Part shown: positions 31,076 to 40,418 of the stretch, one piece after another | How positions within the stretch are numbered: the stretch's first letter is position 1 | Layout: every line of letters begins with the position of its first letter | NCBI RefSeq assembly: GCF_000093085.1 | Contig: NC_014219.1 | Span: forward strand, 806,001-870,000 | Length of the DNA stretch: 64,000 bases | Source of the DNA: [Bacillus] selenitireducens MLS10 | GTDB lineage: Bacteria > Bacillota > Bacilli > Bacillales > Salisediminibacteriaceae | Direction of reading: 5' to 3' | Translations under genes and position numbers: made by a program | Notes under the pieces: model-generated | Seen by the model: the letters and a program-made list of their open reading frames with translations, nothing else | Told to the model about the DNA's origin: nothing | The model's database searches: none

Positions 31076-32453
31076 ATGACAAACCAATCCCCTCCCGTTC
31101 AAAAAAAACGAAATCTACCGCGCTGATGTGGCTGATTTAACCCATGACGGTGCCGGCGTCGTCAAAATCGACGGCTTTCCCGTTTTTGTTAAGCAGGCCC
31201 TGCCCGGTGAAACCATTGACGTAAAAGTCGTCAAAATAAAAAAACAGTACGGCTTCGGTAAGCTGATCAAGATACACGTGGCCAGTCCCGAGCGGATTGA
31301 ACCGCCCTGCCCGATCTATAACCGCTGCGGAGGCTGTTCCCTGCAGCACCTGAGCTATGAAGGACAGCTTCATGAAAAGCAAAAGCAGGTCATGAATGTC
31401 ATGGAACGGATTGGCGGCTTTACTCATCTGACGGTTCATCCTGTAAAAGGCATGACGGATCCGTGGCGTTACCGAAACAAATCCCAGGTCCCTGTCGGTG
31501 AAGAACAGGGCCGAATTATTGCGGGCTTTTACGCGGAGCGAAGCCATTCCATCGTGGATATGGAAGCATGTCTGATTCAGCACGAAGATCAGGACCGTAT
31601 CGTGAATCTGGTAAAAGAGCTTGCCAATCAGCACGGCATCAGAGGCTACGACGATCAAAAACATAAAGGCGTCCTTCGCCATGTCGTCATTCGCCGGTCA
31701 AGAATATCCGGAGACGTCATGGTCGTACTGGTGACCAAAGAGCAGGCGCTTCCGCATAAAGAACAGCTGATCCAGGCAATTACTGGAGAAGTCCCGAATG
31801 TCACCTCCATTATGCAGAACATCAACCCTAAGCGGACGAATGTGATATTCGGTGATAAAACAGTATGCCTCTGGGGAGAAGAAACCATTAAAGACCGGAT
31901 TAAAGGGATCGAATTCGTGATTTCCGCTAAATCCTTCTATCAGGTGAATCCTGTGCAGACCGAAGTCCTTTATGAGCAGGCACTTAACTACGCCGCTTTA
32001 ACCGGATCCGAAAAAGTAATTGATGCATACTGCGGTATTGGAACCATCAGTCTTTTTCTGGCGCAAAAAGCCCGCCACGTATACGGTGTGGAATCTGTGG
32101 CACCCGCGATAGATGATGCCAAAAGAAATGCAAAGGCAAACCATATTGATAATGTTACGTTTGCTGTGGGGGAAGCAGAAACTCTGATGCCATGGTGGTA
32201 CAGCCAGGGCCTCGATCCGGATGTTATTGTGGTGGATCCGCCACGAAAAGGATGCGAAACCGCAATGCTTGATGCCATGGCAGCGATGAAGCCTGAGCGA
32301 ATTGTTTATGTATCCTGTAATCCGGCAACCCTTGCAAGGGATATGAAGTACCTTTCGGAAAAAGGCTACACCGTCAAAGAAGTCCAACCCGTCGACATGT
32401 TCCCGCAAACCACCCACGTGGAAGCGGTCACGGTGATGTACAGGGAAGGTTGA
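31076..32453 (+). pseudogene. rlmCD: 23S rRNA uracil-5-methyltransferase RlmCD, frameshifted near its start
   Basis: The 441-residue frame from 31128 is a TrmA/RumA-type methyltransferase: a TRAM domain (LTHDGAGVVKIDGFPVFV), the iron-sulfur cysteines (CPIYNRCGGCSLQH), motif I (IDAYCGIGTISLFLA), VDPPRKGC and the catalytic VSCNP. It methylates uridines in 23S rRNA. The true start seems to be ATG 31076 after AAGGAAGG, giving MTNQSPPVQK..., but a run of eight A at 31101-31108 puts this start one base out of frame. With seven A the protein reads on as MTNQSPPVQKNEIYRADVADL without a break. GTG 31128 has no ribosome site. Sequencing error, real mutation or transcriptional slippage on the A run are all possible. 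Confidence 0.85.
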
Positions 32454-32493
32454 AAGCCCCTGTTGTAAAGGGATTTTGAATATGAATAGGAAG

Positions 32494-32620
32494 ATGAACG
32501 CTCTTCAGGGATTGTCCTGGAGGGCGTTTTTGTGTTAGGGGGGGGTCTAAAATTAGAGGGGGGGTACACTTTTCCGCAAAAAGGAATGTTGATATGACAG
32601 GGTTTGTGGGTGGCTTGCCT
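32494..32620 (+). repeat. Diverged direct repeat, copy A
   Basis: About 127 bases right after rlmCD that recur in diverged form at 33067-33190. Both copies begin with ATGAACGCTCTTCAGG, contain a terminator and end near AATGTTGATATG and a G/T-rich tail. The two copies flank one small gene. Confidence 0.75.
32497..32531 (+). terminator. Terminator after rlmCD (in repeat copy A)
   Basis: AACGCTCTTCAGG and CCTGGAGGGCGTT arms (with G-T pairs) around GATTGT, followed by TTTTT. Confidence 0.8.
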
Positions 32621-32750
32621 ATTATTCTTAGCTCAAAAAATCTGAAATGTAAAATTCTACTTCCGTTCACTAAATATACATATATTAGTCTTGTTTATGT
32701 CTATATTTCACCATATAGTTAAGGTACAAAATAATAAGGAGTTGCTAAAA

Positions 32751-33032
32751 TTGTACCAATTTTACAAGATGAAAATTATTAACGCATACAACCAAGAAAC
32801 GCTGCGAGAGATGACTTATGAGAAATCAGAACCAATTCTTAAGTTTATAGAGAATTTTGAGAATACGAAAGATATTGATGAAGATAGCATTTTATTTGAT
32901 AGCGTGCACCGAACCCTATTAGCTAGATATATATCGCATTCAATAGAAGCGGATGGGGATACCCAAATTTATAAATTGTACTTTAAGACTAAACTATCTG
33001 AGTTTCAAGTGCCGGCAAAGAACTTTGAATGA
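32751..33032 (+). CDS. Small protein of unknown function between two repeats
   Basis: 93 residues from TTG 32751. This start is chosen because AAGGAG lies nine bases upstream, while the earlier in-frame codons (TTG 32691, ATG 32697) have no ribosome site. The protein is soluble and mixed in charge (YKMKIINAYNQETLREMTYE, then acidic KDIDEDSILFDS), with no motif I recognise. The gene is AT-rich, unlike the core genes upstream, and both flanks are copies of the same terminator-bearing repeat, so it looks like inserted cargo. Confidence 0.5.
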   Translation: MYQFYKMKIINAYNQETLREMTYEKSEPILKFIENFENTKDIDEDSILFDSVHRTLLARYISHSIEADGDTQIYKLYFKTKLSEFQVPAKNFE

Positions 33033-33066
33033 TTTTAATGTTTAAGTTCCAGTTTAATAAATCAGT

Positions 33067-33190
33067 ATGAACGCTCTTCAGGAGAGATCTTGGAGGGCGT
33101 TTTTTTACGTTAAGGGATAAAAATAGAAGGTGAGTACACCTTTTTTCAAAAATGAATGTTGATATGGCGGGGTTTATGGTTGGTTGATCT
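33067..33190 (+). repeat. Diverged direct repeat, copy B
   Basis: Second copy of the 32494-32620 element, by eye roughly three quarters identical. It may be the mark of an insertion that duplicated the rlmCD terminator region. Confidence 0.75.
33070..33107 (+). terminator. Terminator in repeat copy B
   Basis: AACGCTCTTCAGG pairs with the following CTTGGAGGGCGTT around AGAGAT, with a seven-base T run after it. It ends transcription of the small gene upstream. Confidence 0.8.
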
Positions 33191-33211
33191 GAAAAGAAAA
33201 TGATATGTGAA

Positions 33212-33280
33212 CAAATAACCGATATATTTTCCGGTTTTCGCCATAAATCGGCTTCGATTATCGGTTGTATTTGGTATAAT
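33212..33280 (+). promoter_or_regulatory. Promoter with inverted repeat upstream of the yeeABC-like operon
   Basis: CAAATAACCGATA (33212-33224) and TATCGGTTGTATTTG (33259-33273) form a near-perfect inverted repeat about 35 bases apart, and the right arm runs into a perfect TATAAT at 33275-33280. The -35 is weak, so control by a protein bound at the repeat is plausible. The stretch 33281-33467 is very AT-rich and shows no gene. Confidence 0.45.
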
Positions 33281-33483
33281 TGGTTCAGTGTTTACGCCAT
33301 AAACGCAAATTAATTTTTAGTCTATTGTGTATATTGTGGTATACCATTAAATAATTCTCACCGGTCATAACTTTTAATATAGTACTATCTTTAAAGCAAT
33401 CGATTTAGATATCGTTTTAATATAACAAATTTGATTAATTTTAGTCTTGAAGTGTTATTGGAAAATTAAGGAGGGGCAATTGT

Positions 33484-36141
33484 ATGGTAATTATTGAATT
33501 AGAGGACAAAATCACTGAAATTGTTAACAAAGGAGATTATCACGAATTTATTTATGAGATTCTTGAAATATATGGTACACCTCGTGCGACGATTACCCGT
33601 TTAAAAAAGGGTAATCTAAATATGTCAAAAAAGAATGATGAGGTGCACTTAAAAAGAAAAGTGTGGTTTAAGAGAGTTGAAAATGAAAATCTATTTAGTG
33701 TATTTATCGAATTAGAACGAAATATTAATAGTCAATCGACTAAACCTCGATTTTTAATAGTTACCGATTTTAATACTCTATTGGCGAAAGATATTAAGAC
33801 TGATGAGGTGTTAGATATACAATTTATAGATTTACCGAAATATTTTGATTTTTTTCTTGCCTGGAAAGGAATCGAAAAAGCTGAGTTTGAAAGGGAAAAT
33901 CCTGCAGACGTAAAAGCAGCTGAGCGATTCGCTCGTCTATATAATGTGTTAAGTAAAGATAATAGTAAAATAGATTTGTTTTTAGTGCGATTACTTTTCT
34001 GTTTATTTGCCGAAGATACAGGTATTTTCCGACAATTAAGTTTTACAAACTCAATAAAAACCCTGACACGAGAAGATGGAAAGGACCTAAATGATTTTTT
34101 AAAAGATGTATTTAGGATTATGGATATTGATAAAAAAGATAGGTTGAATGATTTACCTGAATATTTAAATAAATTCCCCTATGTAAATGGTCAACTGTTT
34201 AGTGAGCCTCACCAGGACTTAGTTTTCTCTGAGAAAAGTCGGAAACTAATTATAGAAGCAGGTGAACTTCTTGATTGGTCCCAAATTAATCCAGATATAT
34301 TTGGTTCTATGATTCAAGCTGTTTCAACTAGAGATAACCGAAGTCATTTAGGAGTCCACTATACAAGCGTTCCAAATATTATGAAGGTTATTAAACCATT
34401 GTTCTTAGATAATCTTTACAAGGCATTTAATGATGCTTACGACGATGATTTTAAACTTGAAATGTTACTCACTCGTATTAACAAAATAAAATTTTTTGAC
34501 CCTGCTTGTGGTTCTGGGAATTTTTTGATTATTGCCTATAAAGAAATGCGTCGTATAGAAATTAATATTATTAAAAGACTTAAAGAAATTCGTGGCGATT
34601 ATCTATACATGCCATCAATTACTCTTGATCAGTTATATGGAATTGAAATTGATGAGTTTGCTTATGAGGTTGCACTATTATCACTTTGGATTGCAGATCA
34701 TCAGATGAACGAAGAACTTAATAATGAAATTGATAATGCTGTAAGACCAACTCTTCCTCTCAATATATCTGGTAATATACATCGCGGAAATGCTCTGCAT
34801 ATGAATTGGAAAAATGTGTGTCCAAATGATCCCGAGGACGAAGTATATGTATTTGGGAACCCTCCTTATTTAGGTCATCATCGTCAATCCGACACACATA
34901 AGAGCGATATTAGAAGAATCTTTCAAGGGGTAAGAGGAAATGGATACCTAGACTATATATGTGGCTGGTTTTATCTAGGAAGTGAATTCATACAAAATAG
35001 TAATACTACTCTGGCATTTGTTTCAACAAATTCGATATGTCAAGGAGAACAAGTTGCAATTCTGTGGAGCGAATTATTTTTAAAAAGAATAAATATTCAT
35101 TTTGCTTATCAATCATTCAAGTGGAGTAATAGTGCCAGAAATAATGCTGGTGTTACAGTGGTGATTATTGGACTTACAGCATATAAAACAGAACAGAACA
35201 AATTATTTACCTCTTATGGAGAAAGACAAGTGAAGAATATAAATGCATATTTAATCGATGGTGAGAATGTAATTGTAAGAGACATAAAGAAACAGCTTTA
35301 TGGTTTACCTCCTATGCTATTTGGAAATAAGCCTTCAGATGGTGGTGGTCTAATTTTTGAATTTGAAGAATATATTCAAGCGATTGAAAAATATCCGTAT
35401 TTGAAAAAGTATTTCAGAAAATATATCGGTAGTGATGAAATTTTAAAAGGTTCTTATAGATACTGTCTTTGGATAGAAGAAGACTGCTACGATGAAATTA
35501 AAGATAACCCGATAATATCTGATCGAATGAATATGGTTAAACTAAACCGTGAAAAAAGCAAGGCAAAATCGACTAGGGAATGGGCAAATAAACCTTATAA
35601 GTTTAAACAGATTTCGCCATTTCATAAGCAAGCTAATATAGATTTAGACAGCTATACAATAGTTGTACCAGCAGTTTCATCAGAGAGTAGATTTTACATC
35701 CCTATGGATTTAGTTAGCAACAAGGATACAATTCTATCTAATCGAGTTTATGGAATATATGGAGCAGATATTTGGATACTAGGAATACTACTATCAAGGA
35801 TGCATATGACATGGGTAAGAGCGGTTGCGGGGCGGTTAGAAACACGTTATAGCTATTCATCAGGAGTGTGTTATAATGCTTTCCCAATTCCAGAAATATC
35901 ACAAAAAAGAATTAACCTAATTGAAGAATTAGTTTTAGAAATTTTAGATGCTCGTGAAGAGGATGGCAGGAGTTTAGGAGAGATCTATTATCCATCAAAT
36001 ATGCCGAATGATTTACTTCTTGCTCACCAAAAATTAGATAAAGTTGTTGATCGAGCTTATAAAAATAGAGATTTTTCAGGTGACGAAGAGCGGTTAAGAT
36101 TATTAATAGAACTTTATAGCAAAAAGGTGAATCTTAGATAG
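33484..36141 (+). CDS. yeeA: YeeA/DnmA-like DNA adenine methyltransferase
   Basis: 885 residues, close to the length I recall for B. subtilis YeeA (DnmA), which makes N6-methyladenine at a non-palindromic site. The N-terminal part resembles that of type IIG enzymes. The methyltransferase core has motif I FFDPACGSGNFLIIAY (near 340) and motif IV NPPY (in YVFGNPPYLGHH, near 457), so the target is an adenine. A C-terminal region of about 300 residues should read the target sequence. AAGGAGG precedes the ATG. Two genes follow closely (helicase, GIY-YIG nuclease). The whole operon is AT-rich compared with the core genome. The recognition sequence is probably different from that of DnmA but cannot be read from here. 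Confidence 0.85.
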   Translation: MVIIELEDKITEIVNKGDYHEFIYEILEIYGTPRATITRLKKGNLNMSKKNDEVHLKRKVWFKRVENENLFSVFIELERNINSQSTKPRFLIVTDFNTLLAKDIKTDEVLDIQFIDLPKYFDFFLAWKGIEKAEFERENPADVKAAERFARLYNVLSKDNSKIDLFLVRLLFCLFAEDTGIFRQLSFTNSIKTLTREDGKDLNDFLKDVFRIMDIDKKDRLNDLPEYLNKFPYVNGQLFSEPHQDLVFSEKSRKLIIEAGELLDWSQINPDIFGSMIQAVSTRDNRSHLGVHYTSVPNIMKVIKPLFLDNLYKAFNDAYDDDFKLEMLLTRINKIKFFDPACGSGNFLIIAYKEMRRIEINIIKRLKEIRGDYLYMPSITLDQLYGIEIDEFAYEVALLSLWIADHQMNEELNNEIDNAVRPTLPLNISGNIHRGNALHMNWKNVCPNDPEDEVYVFGNPPYLGHHRQSDTHKSDIRRIFQGVRGNGYLDYICGWFYLGSEFIQNSNTTLAFVSTNSICQGEQVAILWSELFLKRINIHFAYQSFKWSNSARNNAGVTVVIIGLTAYKTEQNKLFTSYGERQVKNINAYLIDGENVIVRDIKKQLYGLPPMLFGNKPSDGGGLIFEFEEYIQAIEKYPYLKKYFRKYIGSDEILKGSYRYCLWIEEDCYDEIKDNPIISDRMNMVKLNREKSKAKSTREWANKPYKFKQISPFHKQANIDLDSYTIVVPAVSSESRFYIPMDLVSNKDTILSNRVYGIYGADIWILGILLSRMHMTWVRAVAGRLETRYSYSSGVCYNAFPIPEISQKRINLIEELVLEILDAREEDGRSLGEIYYPSNMPNDLLLAHQKLDKVVDRAYKNRDFSGDEERLRLLIELYSKKVNLR

Positions 36142-36150
36142 GAGGTCATG

Positions 36151-38070
36151 ATGGGGAATATAGTTAATATTAATTATAATCAAACTGGTGAAAGTAAAAA
36201 AGTGAATGATTATGGAATGCGAGAGATGCAACAACGAACCTTTGAAAAACGTAATTCTAAATATTTATTAGTTAAAGCTCCGCCTGCATCGGGAAAATCT
36301 AGAGCTTTAATGTTTACAGCATTAGATAAGCTTAGAAATCAAGGAATAGGAAAAGTAATTGTAGCAGTGCCGGAGCGTTCAATTGGTTCTTCATTTAAAA
36401 ATACTGATTTGAAAAGTCATGGATTCTTTGCCGATTGGATAGTTAGTCCTGAAGATAATTTAACAACTGCTGGAAATTCAAAGATTAATTCTTTTATACG
36501 TTTTATGAATTCTGATCATAATATTTTGATTTGTACACACTCAACTTTACGTTTTGCTTTCGAAAAATTGGATGACACATTATTTGATAATTGTTTACTT
36601 GCAATTGATGAATTTCATCATGTTTCTACAGATAATAATTCTAAATTAGGAGACTTAATACGCAATATTATTCATAATTCAACCGCACATATAGTTGCTA
36701 TGACTGGATCATATTTCCGTGGCGATTCTGTACCAATTCTATTGCCTGAAGATGAAGAGATATTTGATAAGGTCACTTACACTTATTATGAACAACTAGA
36801 TGGATACGAGTATCTCAAAAGCTTTGGGATTGGATATCACTTCTATCAGGGCAAGTACACATCAGCAATAAATGAAGTATTAGATACCGATTTGAAAACG
36901 ATCATTCATATACCAAATGTTAATTCAGGGGAATCAACAAAAGATAAATATGATGAAGTTAATAAAATAATAGATTTGATTGGAGATGTTGATTATCAAG
37001 ATAAAGATACGGGAATAATTCACGTGAAAAGAAATACTGATAATAGAGTAATAAAGATTGCGGATTTAGTAGATGACCAAACCGAACGAGAAAAAGTGTC
37101 TAAGTATTTACGGGAAATTCAGGGGCCTGAGGATTTAGATATAATAATAGCTCTCGGTATGGCAAAAGAAGGATTTGACTGGCCTTTTTGCGAACACGCT
37201 TTGACAGTAGGATATCGCGGATCACTTACAGAAATAGTTCAAATAATAGGTCGATGCACTCGGGATAGTTTTAATAAAGATTATGCACAATTTACTAATT
37301 TAATAGCGCAGCCTGATGCAAAAGATGAAGTTGTAACTTATACAGTAAATACAATGCTTAAAGCTATTTCTGCATCCTTGCTAATGGAACAGGTTCTAGC
37401 TCCAGACTTTAAATTTAAGCGTAGAAGAGATGAAAGTGAACAGTCATCCACTACAGGTGAATTATATGTAAAAGGGCTGAAAGAGCCGTCAACTGATAAT
37501 GTAAAAAAAATTATTGACCATGATATTTATGACTTAAAGGCGAAAATTATGCAAGATCCGCAAGTACAAAAATCATATGCTGGAGAAATCGACCCACAAG
37601 TATTGAATAAAGTATTAATACCAAAAGTAATTCAGAAAGTTTATCCCAACTTGACGGACAAAGAAATCGAAGAAGTTAGGGAGCATGTAGTTGTTGATAG
37701 TGTTCTAAAAGGTGCAAAGACAGAGTTAGCTGGGAGTAAAGAATTTATAAGGATGACCAATAAATTCATAGATATAGAAGATTTAGATATTAACTTGATC
37801 GACACTATTAATCCATTTCAAAAGGCATTTGAAGTTTTATCTAAAGAATTAAATTCCCCGGTGTTGAAATTAATTCAAGAAACTATTGATTCAAAGCGTA
37901 TTTTTTTTGATGAAGATGAAATTGTTTTTATTTGGCCGAAAGTCGAAGAATTTTTTGTCAGAAACAAGAGGCGTCCAGATCCTAAATCAGCTGACCCAAT
38001 TGAAAGACGTATGGGGGAAGCAGTTATTTATATGCAGGAATTAAGGAGGAATCGGCAAAATGGAGAGTAG
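36151..38070 (+). CDS. yeeB: YeeB-like superfamily 2 helicase
   Basis: 639 residues. Helicase motifs: the P loop is VKAPPASGKSRAL (near 43-55), motif II is the DEFHH box (LLAIDEFHHVS), motif III is AMTGSYFRG, and the C-terminal RecA domain has IIALGMAKEGFDWPFCEHAL and the arginine-finger motif QIIGRCTRD. The order methyltransferase-helicase-nuclease with short spacing matches yeeA-yeeB-yeeC of B. subtilis. ATG 36151 is preferred over 36148 because AGGAGG at 36140-36145 is too close to the first. It likely moves DNA or opens strands for the neighbouring nuclease; this is inference. It overlaps the next gene by 11 bases. Confidence 0.82.
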   Translation: MGNIVNINYNQTGESKKVNDYGMREMQQRTFEKRNSKYLLVKAPPASGKSRALMFTALDKLRNQGIGKVIVAVPERSIGSSFKNTDLKSHGFFADWIVSPEDNLTTAGNSKINSFIRFMNSDHNILICTHSTLRFAFEKLDDTLFDNCLLAIDEFHHVSTDNNSKLGDLIRNIIHNSTAHIVAMTGSYFRGDSVPILLPEDEEIFDKVTYTYYEQLDGYEYLKSFGIGYHFYQGKYTSAINEVLDTDLKTIIHIPNVNSGESTKDKYDEVNKIIDLIGDVDYQDKDTGIIHVKRNTDNRVIKIADLVDDQTEREKVSKYLREIQGPEDLDIIIALGMAKEGFDWPFCEHALTVGYRGSLTEIVQIIGRCTRDSFNKDYAQFTNLIAQPDAKDEVVTYTVNTMLKAISASLLMEQVLAPDFKFKRRRDESEQSSTTGELYVKGLKEPSTDNVKKIIDHDIYDLKAKIMQDPQVQKSYAGEIDPQVLNKVLIPKVIQKVYPNLTDKEIEEVREHVVVDSVLKGAKTELAGSKEFIRMTNKFIDIEDLDINLIDTINPFQKAFEVLSKELNSPVLKLIQETIDSKRIFFDEDEIVFIWPKVEEFFVRNKRRPDPKSADPIERRMGEAVIYMQELRRNRQNGE

Positions 38071-39205
38071 ATACTTCTCTATTGTTGAAATAATGGAAAG
38101 TTCATTATTTCACGATATAACAAGTCCACCTAAAAAACCTCAAAATAAATATTTTGACCCTGAAGTGGAGAAATTTTTGGATATTATAGAGTTTGTTAAA
38201 ATTGAAGGCCGTGAACCGAAAAAAAATCCTGTGAACATAACAGAAAGAAATCTTGCTAGTCGACTAATTGGAATTCGTAAAGACCCTAATAGAATAGAGT
38301 ATTTAAAAGAATATGATGAACTAGGTTTGTTGGTTGATAAGCAAAAGGAATTCAGTATTCCGCAAATTTCCTCTATTGATGATATCCTCATAAACGGTTC
38401 ACCCGAATTATTAGGAGGTGGTAAAAGTAGTAGTGAGAACGCTTCAATTTTCGATACGGAATCTCTCAAAAAAACCACCAAGATGCCAGAAGATGTTGCA
38501 AAAAGAAAAAGAATTGAGAATTTCAAGGGGTATGATGAACTCTTTAAGAAATGTCACCGAGAATTAACAGAAGGAAAGCGAAAAATTGTAGCATTTAAAA
38601 ATGAACAAGATATTCAAGAAAATAGTTTTTTTATATTAAAGGGAATACTATTATTTGTCGAAAGTGTTGGAGAAAGAAAAAAAGAAAAGGGTAAAAATAA
38701 TGCTCGACTTAGGTGTATATTTGAAAATGGAACCGAATCAAATATGCTTTTGCGTTCCCTTTCGGCAGAATTATATAAGCACGGAAGACGAGTGACTGAA
38801 AATGAAGAAATAATGTTAGATAACTTCAAAAAAAATGATGTATCAACAGGATATATTTATGTTCTTAAATCATTGAGTAAAGATCCGCAGATTAGTTCAA
38901 TCAAAAATTTATATAAGATTGGTTATACAACAGGCACAGTAGAAAAAAGGATACGGAACGCAGAGAATGAATCGACCTTTCTTTATGCCCCAGTTGAAAT
39001 AGTTACCACCTATCAAGTATATAATATGAATGGTAGTAAATTCGAAACTGCAATCCATCGTGCCCTTGCGAATAAAAATTTAGATGTTTCCATCCTAGGC
39101 CCGAATAAAAAAGATTTATCACCAAGGGAGTGGTTTTTAATAACACTTGAAGAATTGCAGGATTTAATTGATAGTATTGTAATGAGTATTAATTTATATA
39201 AATAG
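38060..39205 (+). CDS. yeeC: YeeC-like GIY-YIG (T5orf172) nuclease
   Basis: 381 residues. The C-terminal third carries a T5orf172-type GIY-YIG fold: GYIYVLKSL at about 270, then LYKIGYTTGTVEKRI with the catalytic Arg region, and TAIHRAL near the end. The N-terminal 180 residues are charged and of unknown fold, and a middle part resembles a small sensing domain. Its start lies inside the helicase gene after AAGGAGG, so translation is coupled. As third gene with a methyltransferase and a helicase, it is the best candidate for the cutting part of a restriction-like defence. It is unproven that it cuts. Confidence 0.8.
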   Translation: MESRYFSIVEIMESSLFHDITSPPKKPQNKYFDPEVEKFLDIIEFVKIEGREPKKNPVNITERNLASRLIGIRKDPNRIEYLKEYDELGLLVDKQKEFSIPQISSIDDILINGSPELLGGGKSSSENASIFDTESLKKTTKMPEDVAKRKRIENFKGYDELFKKCHRELTEGKRKIVAFKNEQDIQENSFFILKGILLFVESVGERKKEKGKNNARLRCIFENGTESNMLLRSLSAELYKHGRRVTENEEIMLDNFKKNDVSTGYIYVLKSLSKDPQISSIKNLYKIGYTTGTVEKRIRNAENESTFLYAPVEIVTTYQVYNMNGSKFETAIHRALANKNLDVSILGPNKKDLSPREWFLITLEELQDLIDSIVMSINLYK

Positions 39206-39373
39206 ATTTACTTCCACCAGACTATTGCTCTACTTAGCTATTTTAAATTATTTTTACAATAAGCATCAGAATATTAATCGATTTTCTATATTTATATTAA
39301 TGGTGTCATTCTTAAATCATTGCATTGACGAGTTTTGTCCATATTAGACTAATATGATTAGAGGGAGACAATT

Positions 39374-40264
39374 ATGGTTCAACGAGGTAAGAGCATTAAT
39401 CTGTTTTTGATTGACGGCAATCCGAACGGACGCATGAAATGTACGTTAGCGAACTGGACTGGATTGGCGTATCGTATCCCCAGAAAGACCATTGAAGAAA
39501 GCCAGAATCGAGAGGAATTGCACCAAACCGGGGTGTATTTCCTCTTTGGAGCGGATGAAGAAACGGGAGAGAGCGTTGTCTATATCGGCCAGGCCGGGGT
39601 GCGAAAGAACGGCGAAGGCATATTAAATCGTCTCAAAGAACATAAACGTGATGTCGATAAAGGTTACTGGACAGAAGCAGTCTTGTTTACAACATCAAAC
39701 AATTCCTTCGGACCAACGGAAATCAGTTATTTGGAGAGTCGGTTCTGTGATGTAGCCAAACAAGCAAACCGGTATATCGTGAAGAACGGCAACGAACCAA
39801 ATCTCGGTAATATTACGGAGGAAAAGCAGACCGAGATGGAAGAGTTCATTGATAATGCCCGTATCATTATGGGAGCCATGGGGCATAAGCTTTTTGAAGA
39901 ATTGACTACAAAGTGTGAAACCTCGGATACGTCTGAAGAGACAACCAATCCGATCTTTTATCTGAAGCGTAATACACGAAAAAGTAATACCGAAGTTGAT
40001 GCAAAATGTGAACAGACCAATGAAGGGTTCGTTGTATTAAAAGGAAGCAGAATTGAAATGATAGACTCTAACAGTCTTCCCCCAGCTGTGAAAAGGTGGA
40101 GGGAGAATGCTAAGGTCGACAATGACGGACTATTACAGGAAAATGTGCTCTGCTCAAGTCCCACATATGCGGCTGCTTTTGTTGTGGGTGGGATTACAAG
40201 TGGGCCGGATAGTTGGAAGAATGCAGAGGGAAAGACGTTGAAGGAGATTGAAAAAGCGGGTTGA
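39374..40264 (+). CDS. GIY-YIG nuclease family protein with DUF4357
   Basis: 296 residues. The N-terminal half has a GIY-YIG-like core (TGVYFLFGADEETGESVVYIGQAG, then ILNRLKEHKRD and a later glutamate in EISYLESRFC), and the C-terminal half has a DUF4357 domain (the FVVLKGSRIEM region and LCSSPTYAAAFVVGGITSG). This two-domain form is often found next to restriction or defence genes in bacteria. GAGGGAGA lies before the ATG. It is less AT-rich than the yeeABC-like operon, so it may have arrived separately. It is not obviously in the same operon, with 168 bases between. Confidence 0.8.
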   Translation: MVQRGKSINLFLIDGNPNGRMKCTLANWTGLAYRIPRKTIEESQNREELHQTGVYFLFGADEETGESVVYIGQAGVRKNGEGILNRLKEHKRDVDKGYWTEAVLFTTSNNSFGPTEISYLESRFCDVAKQANRYIVKNGNEPNLGNITEEKQTEMEEFIDNARIIMGAMGHKLFEELTTKCETSDTSEETTNPIFYLKRNTRKSNTEVDAKCEQTNEGFVVLKGSRIEMIDSNSLPPAVKRWRENAKVDNDGLLQENVLCSSPTYAAAFVVGGITSGPDSWKNAEGKTLKEIEKAG

Positions 40265-40418
40265 TCACGAAAGTGTAAAAAAATCAGAGTGGATATGAAA
40301 TAAAAGCTCAGTTAAAGGCTTATTATAAATATCACATTTGCTATTTGAGTATTTTATTAAGTATGAATATTGAACTAATTTGGAGTTTCCTATCCATATA
40401 AAAAATAAGGGGTGTGTT

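Noticed and set aside
31128-32453. GTG 31128 as the true start of rlmCD
   Set aside because: No ribosome site is upstream, and the missing family residues are found just upstream in another frame, so a frameshift fits better.
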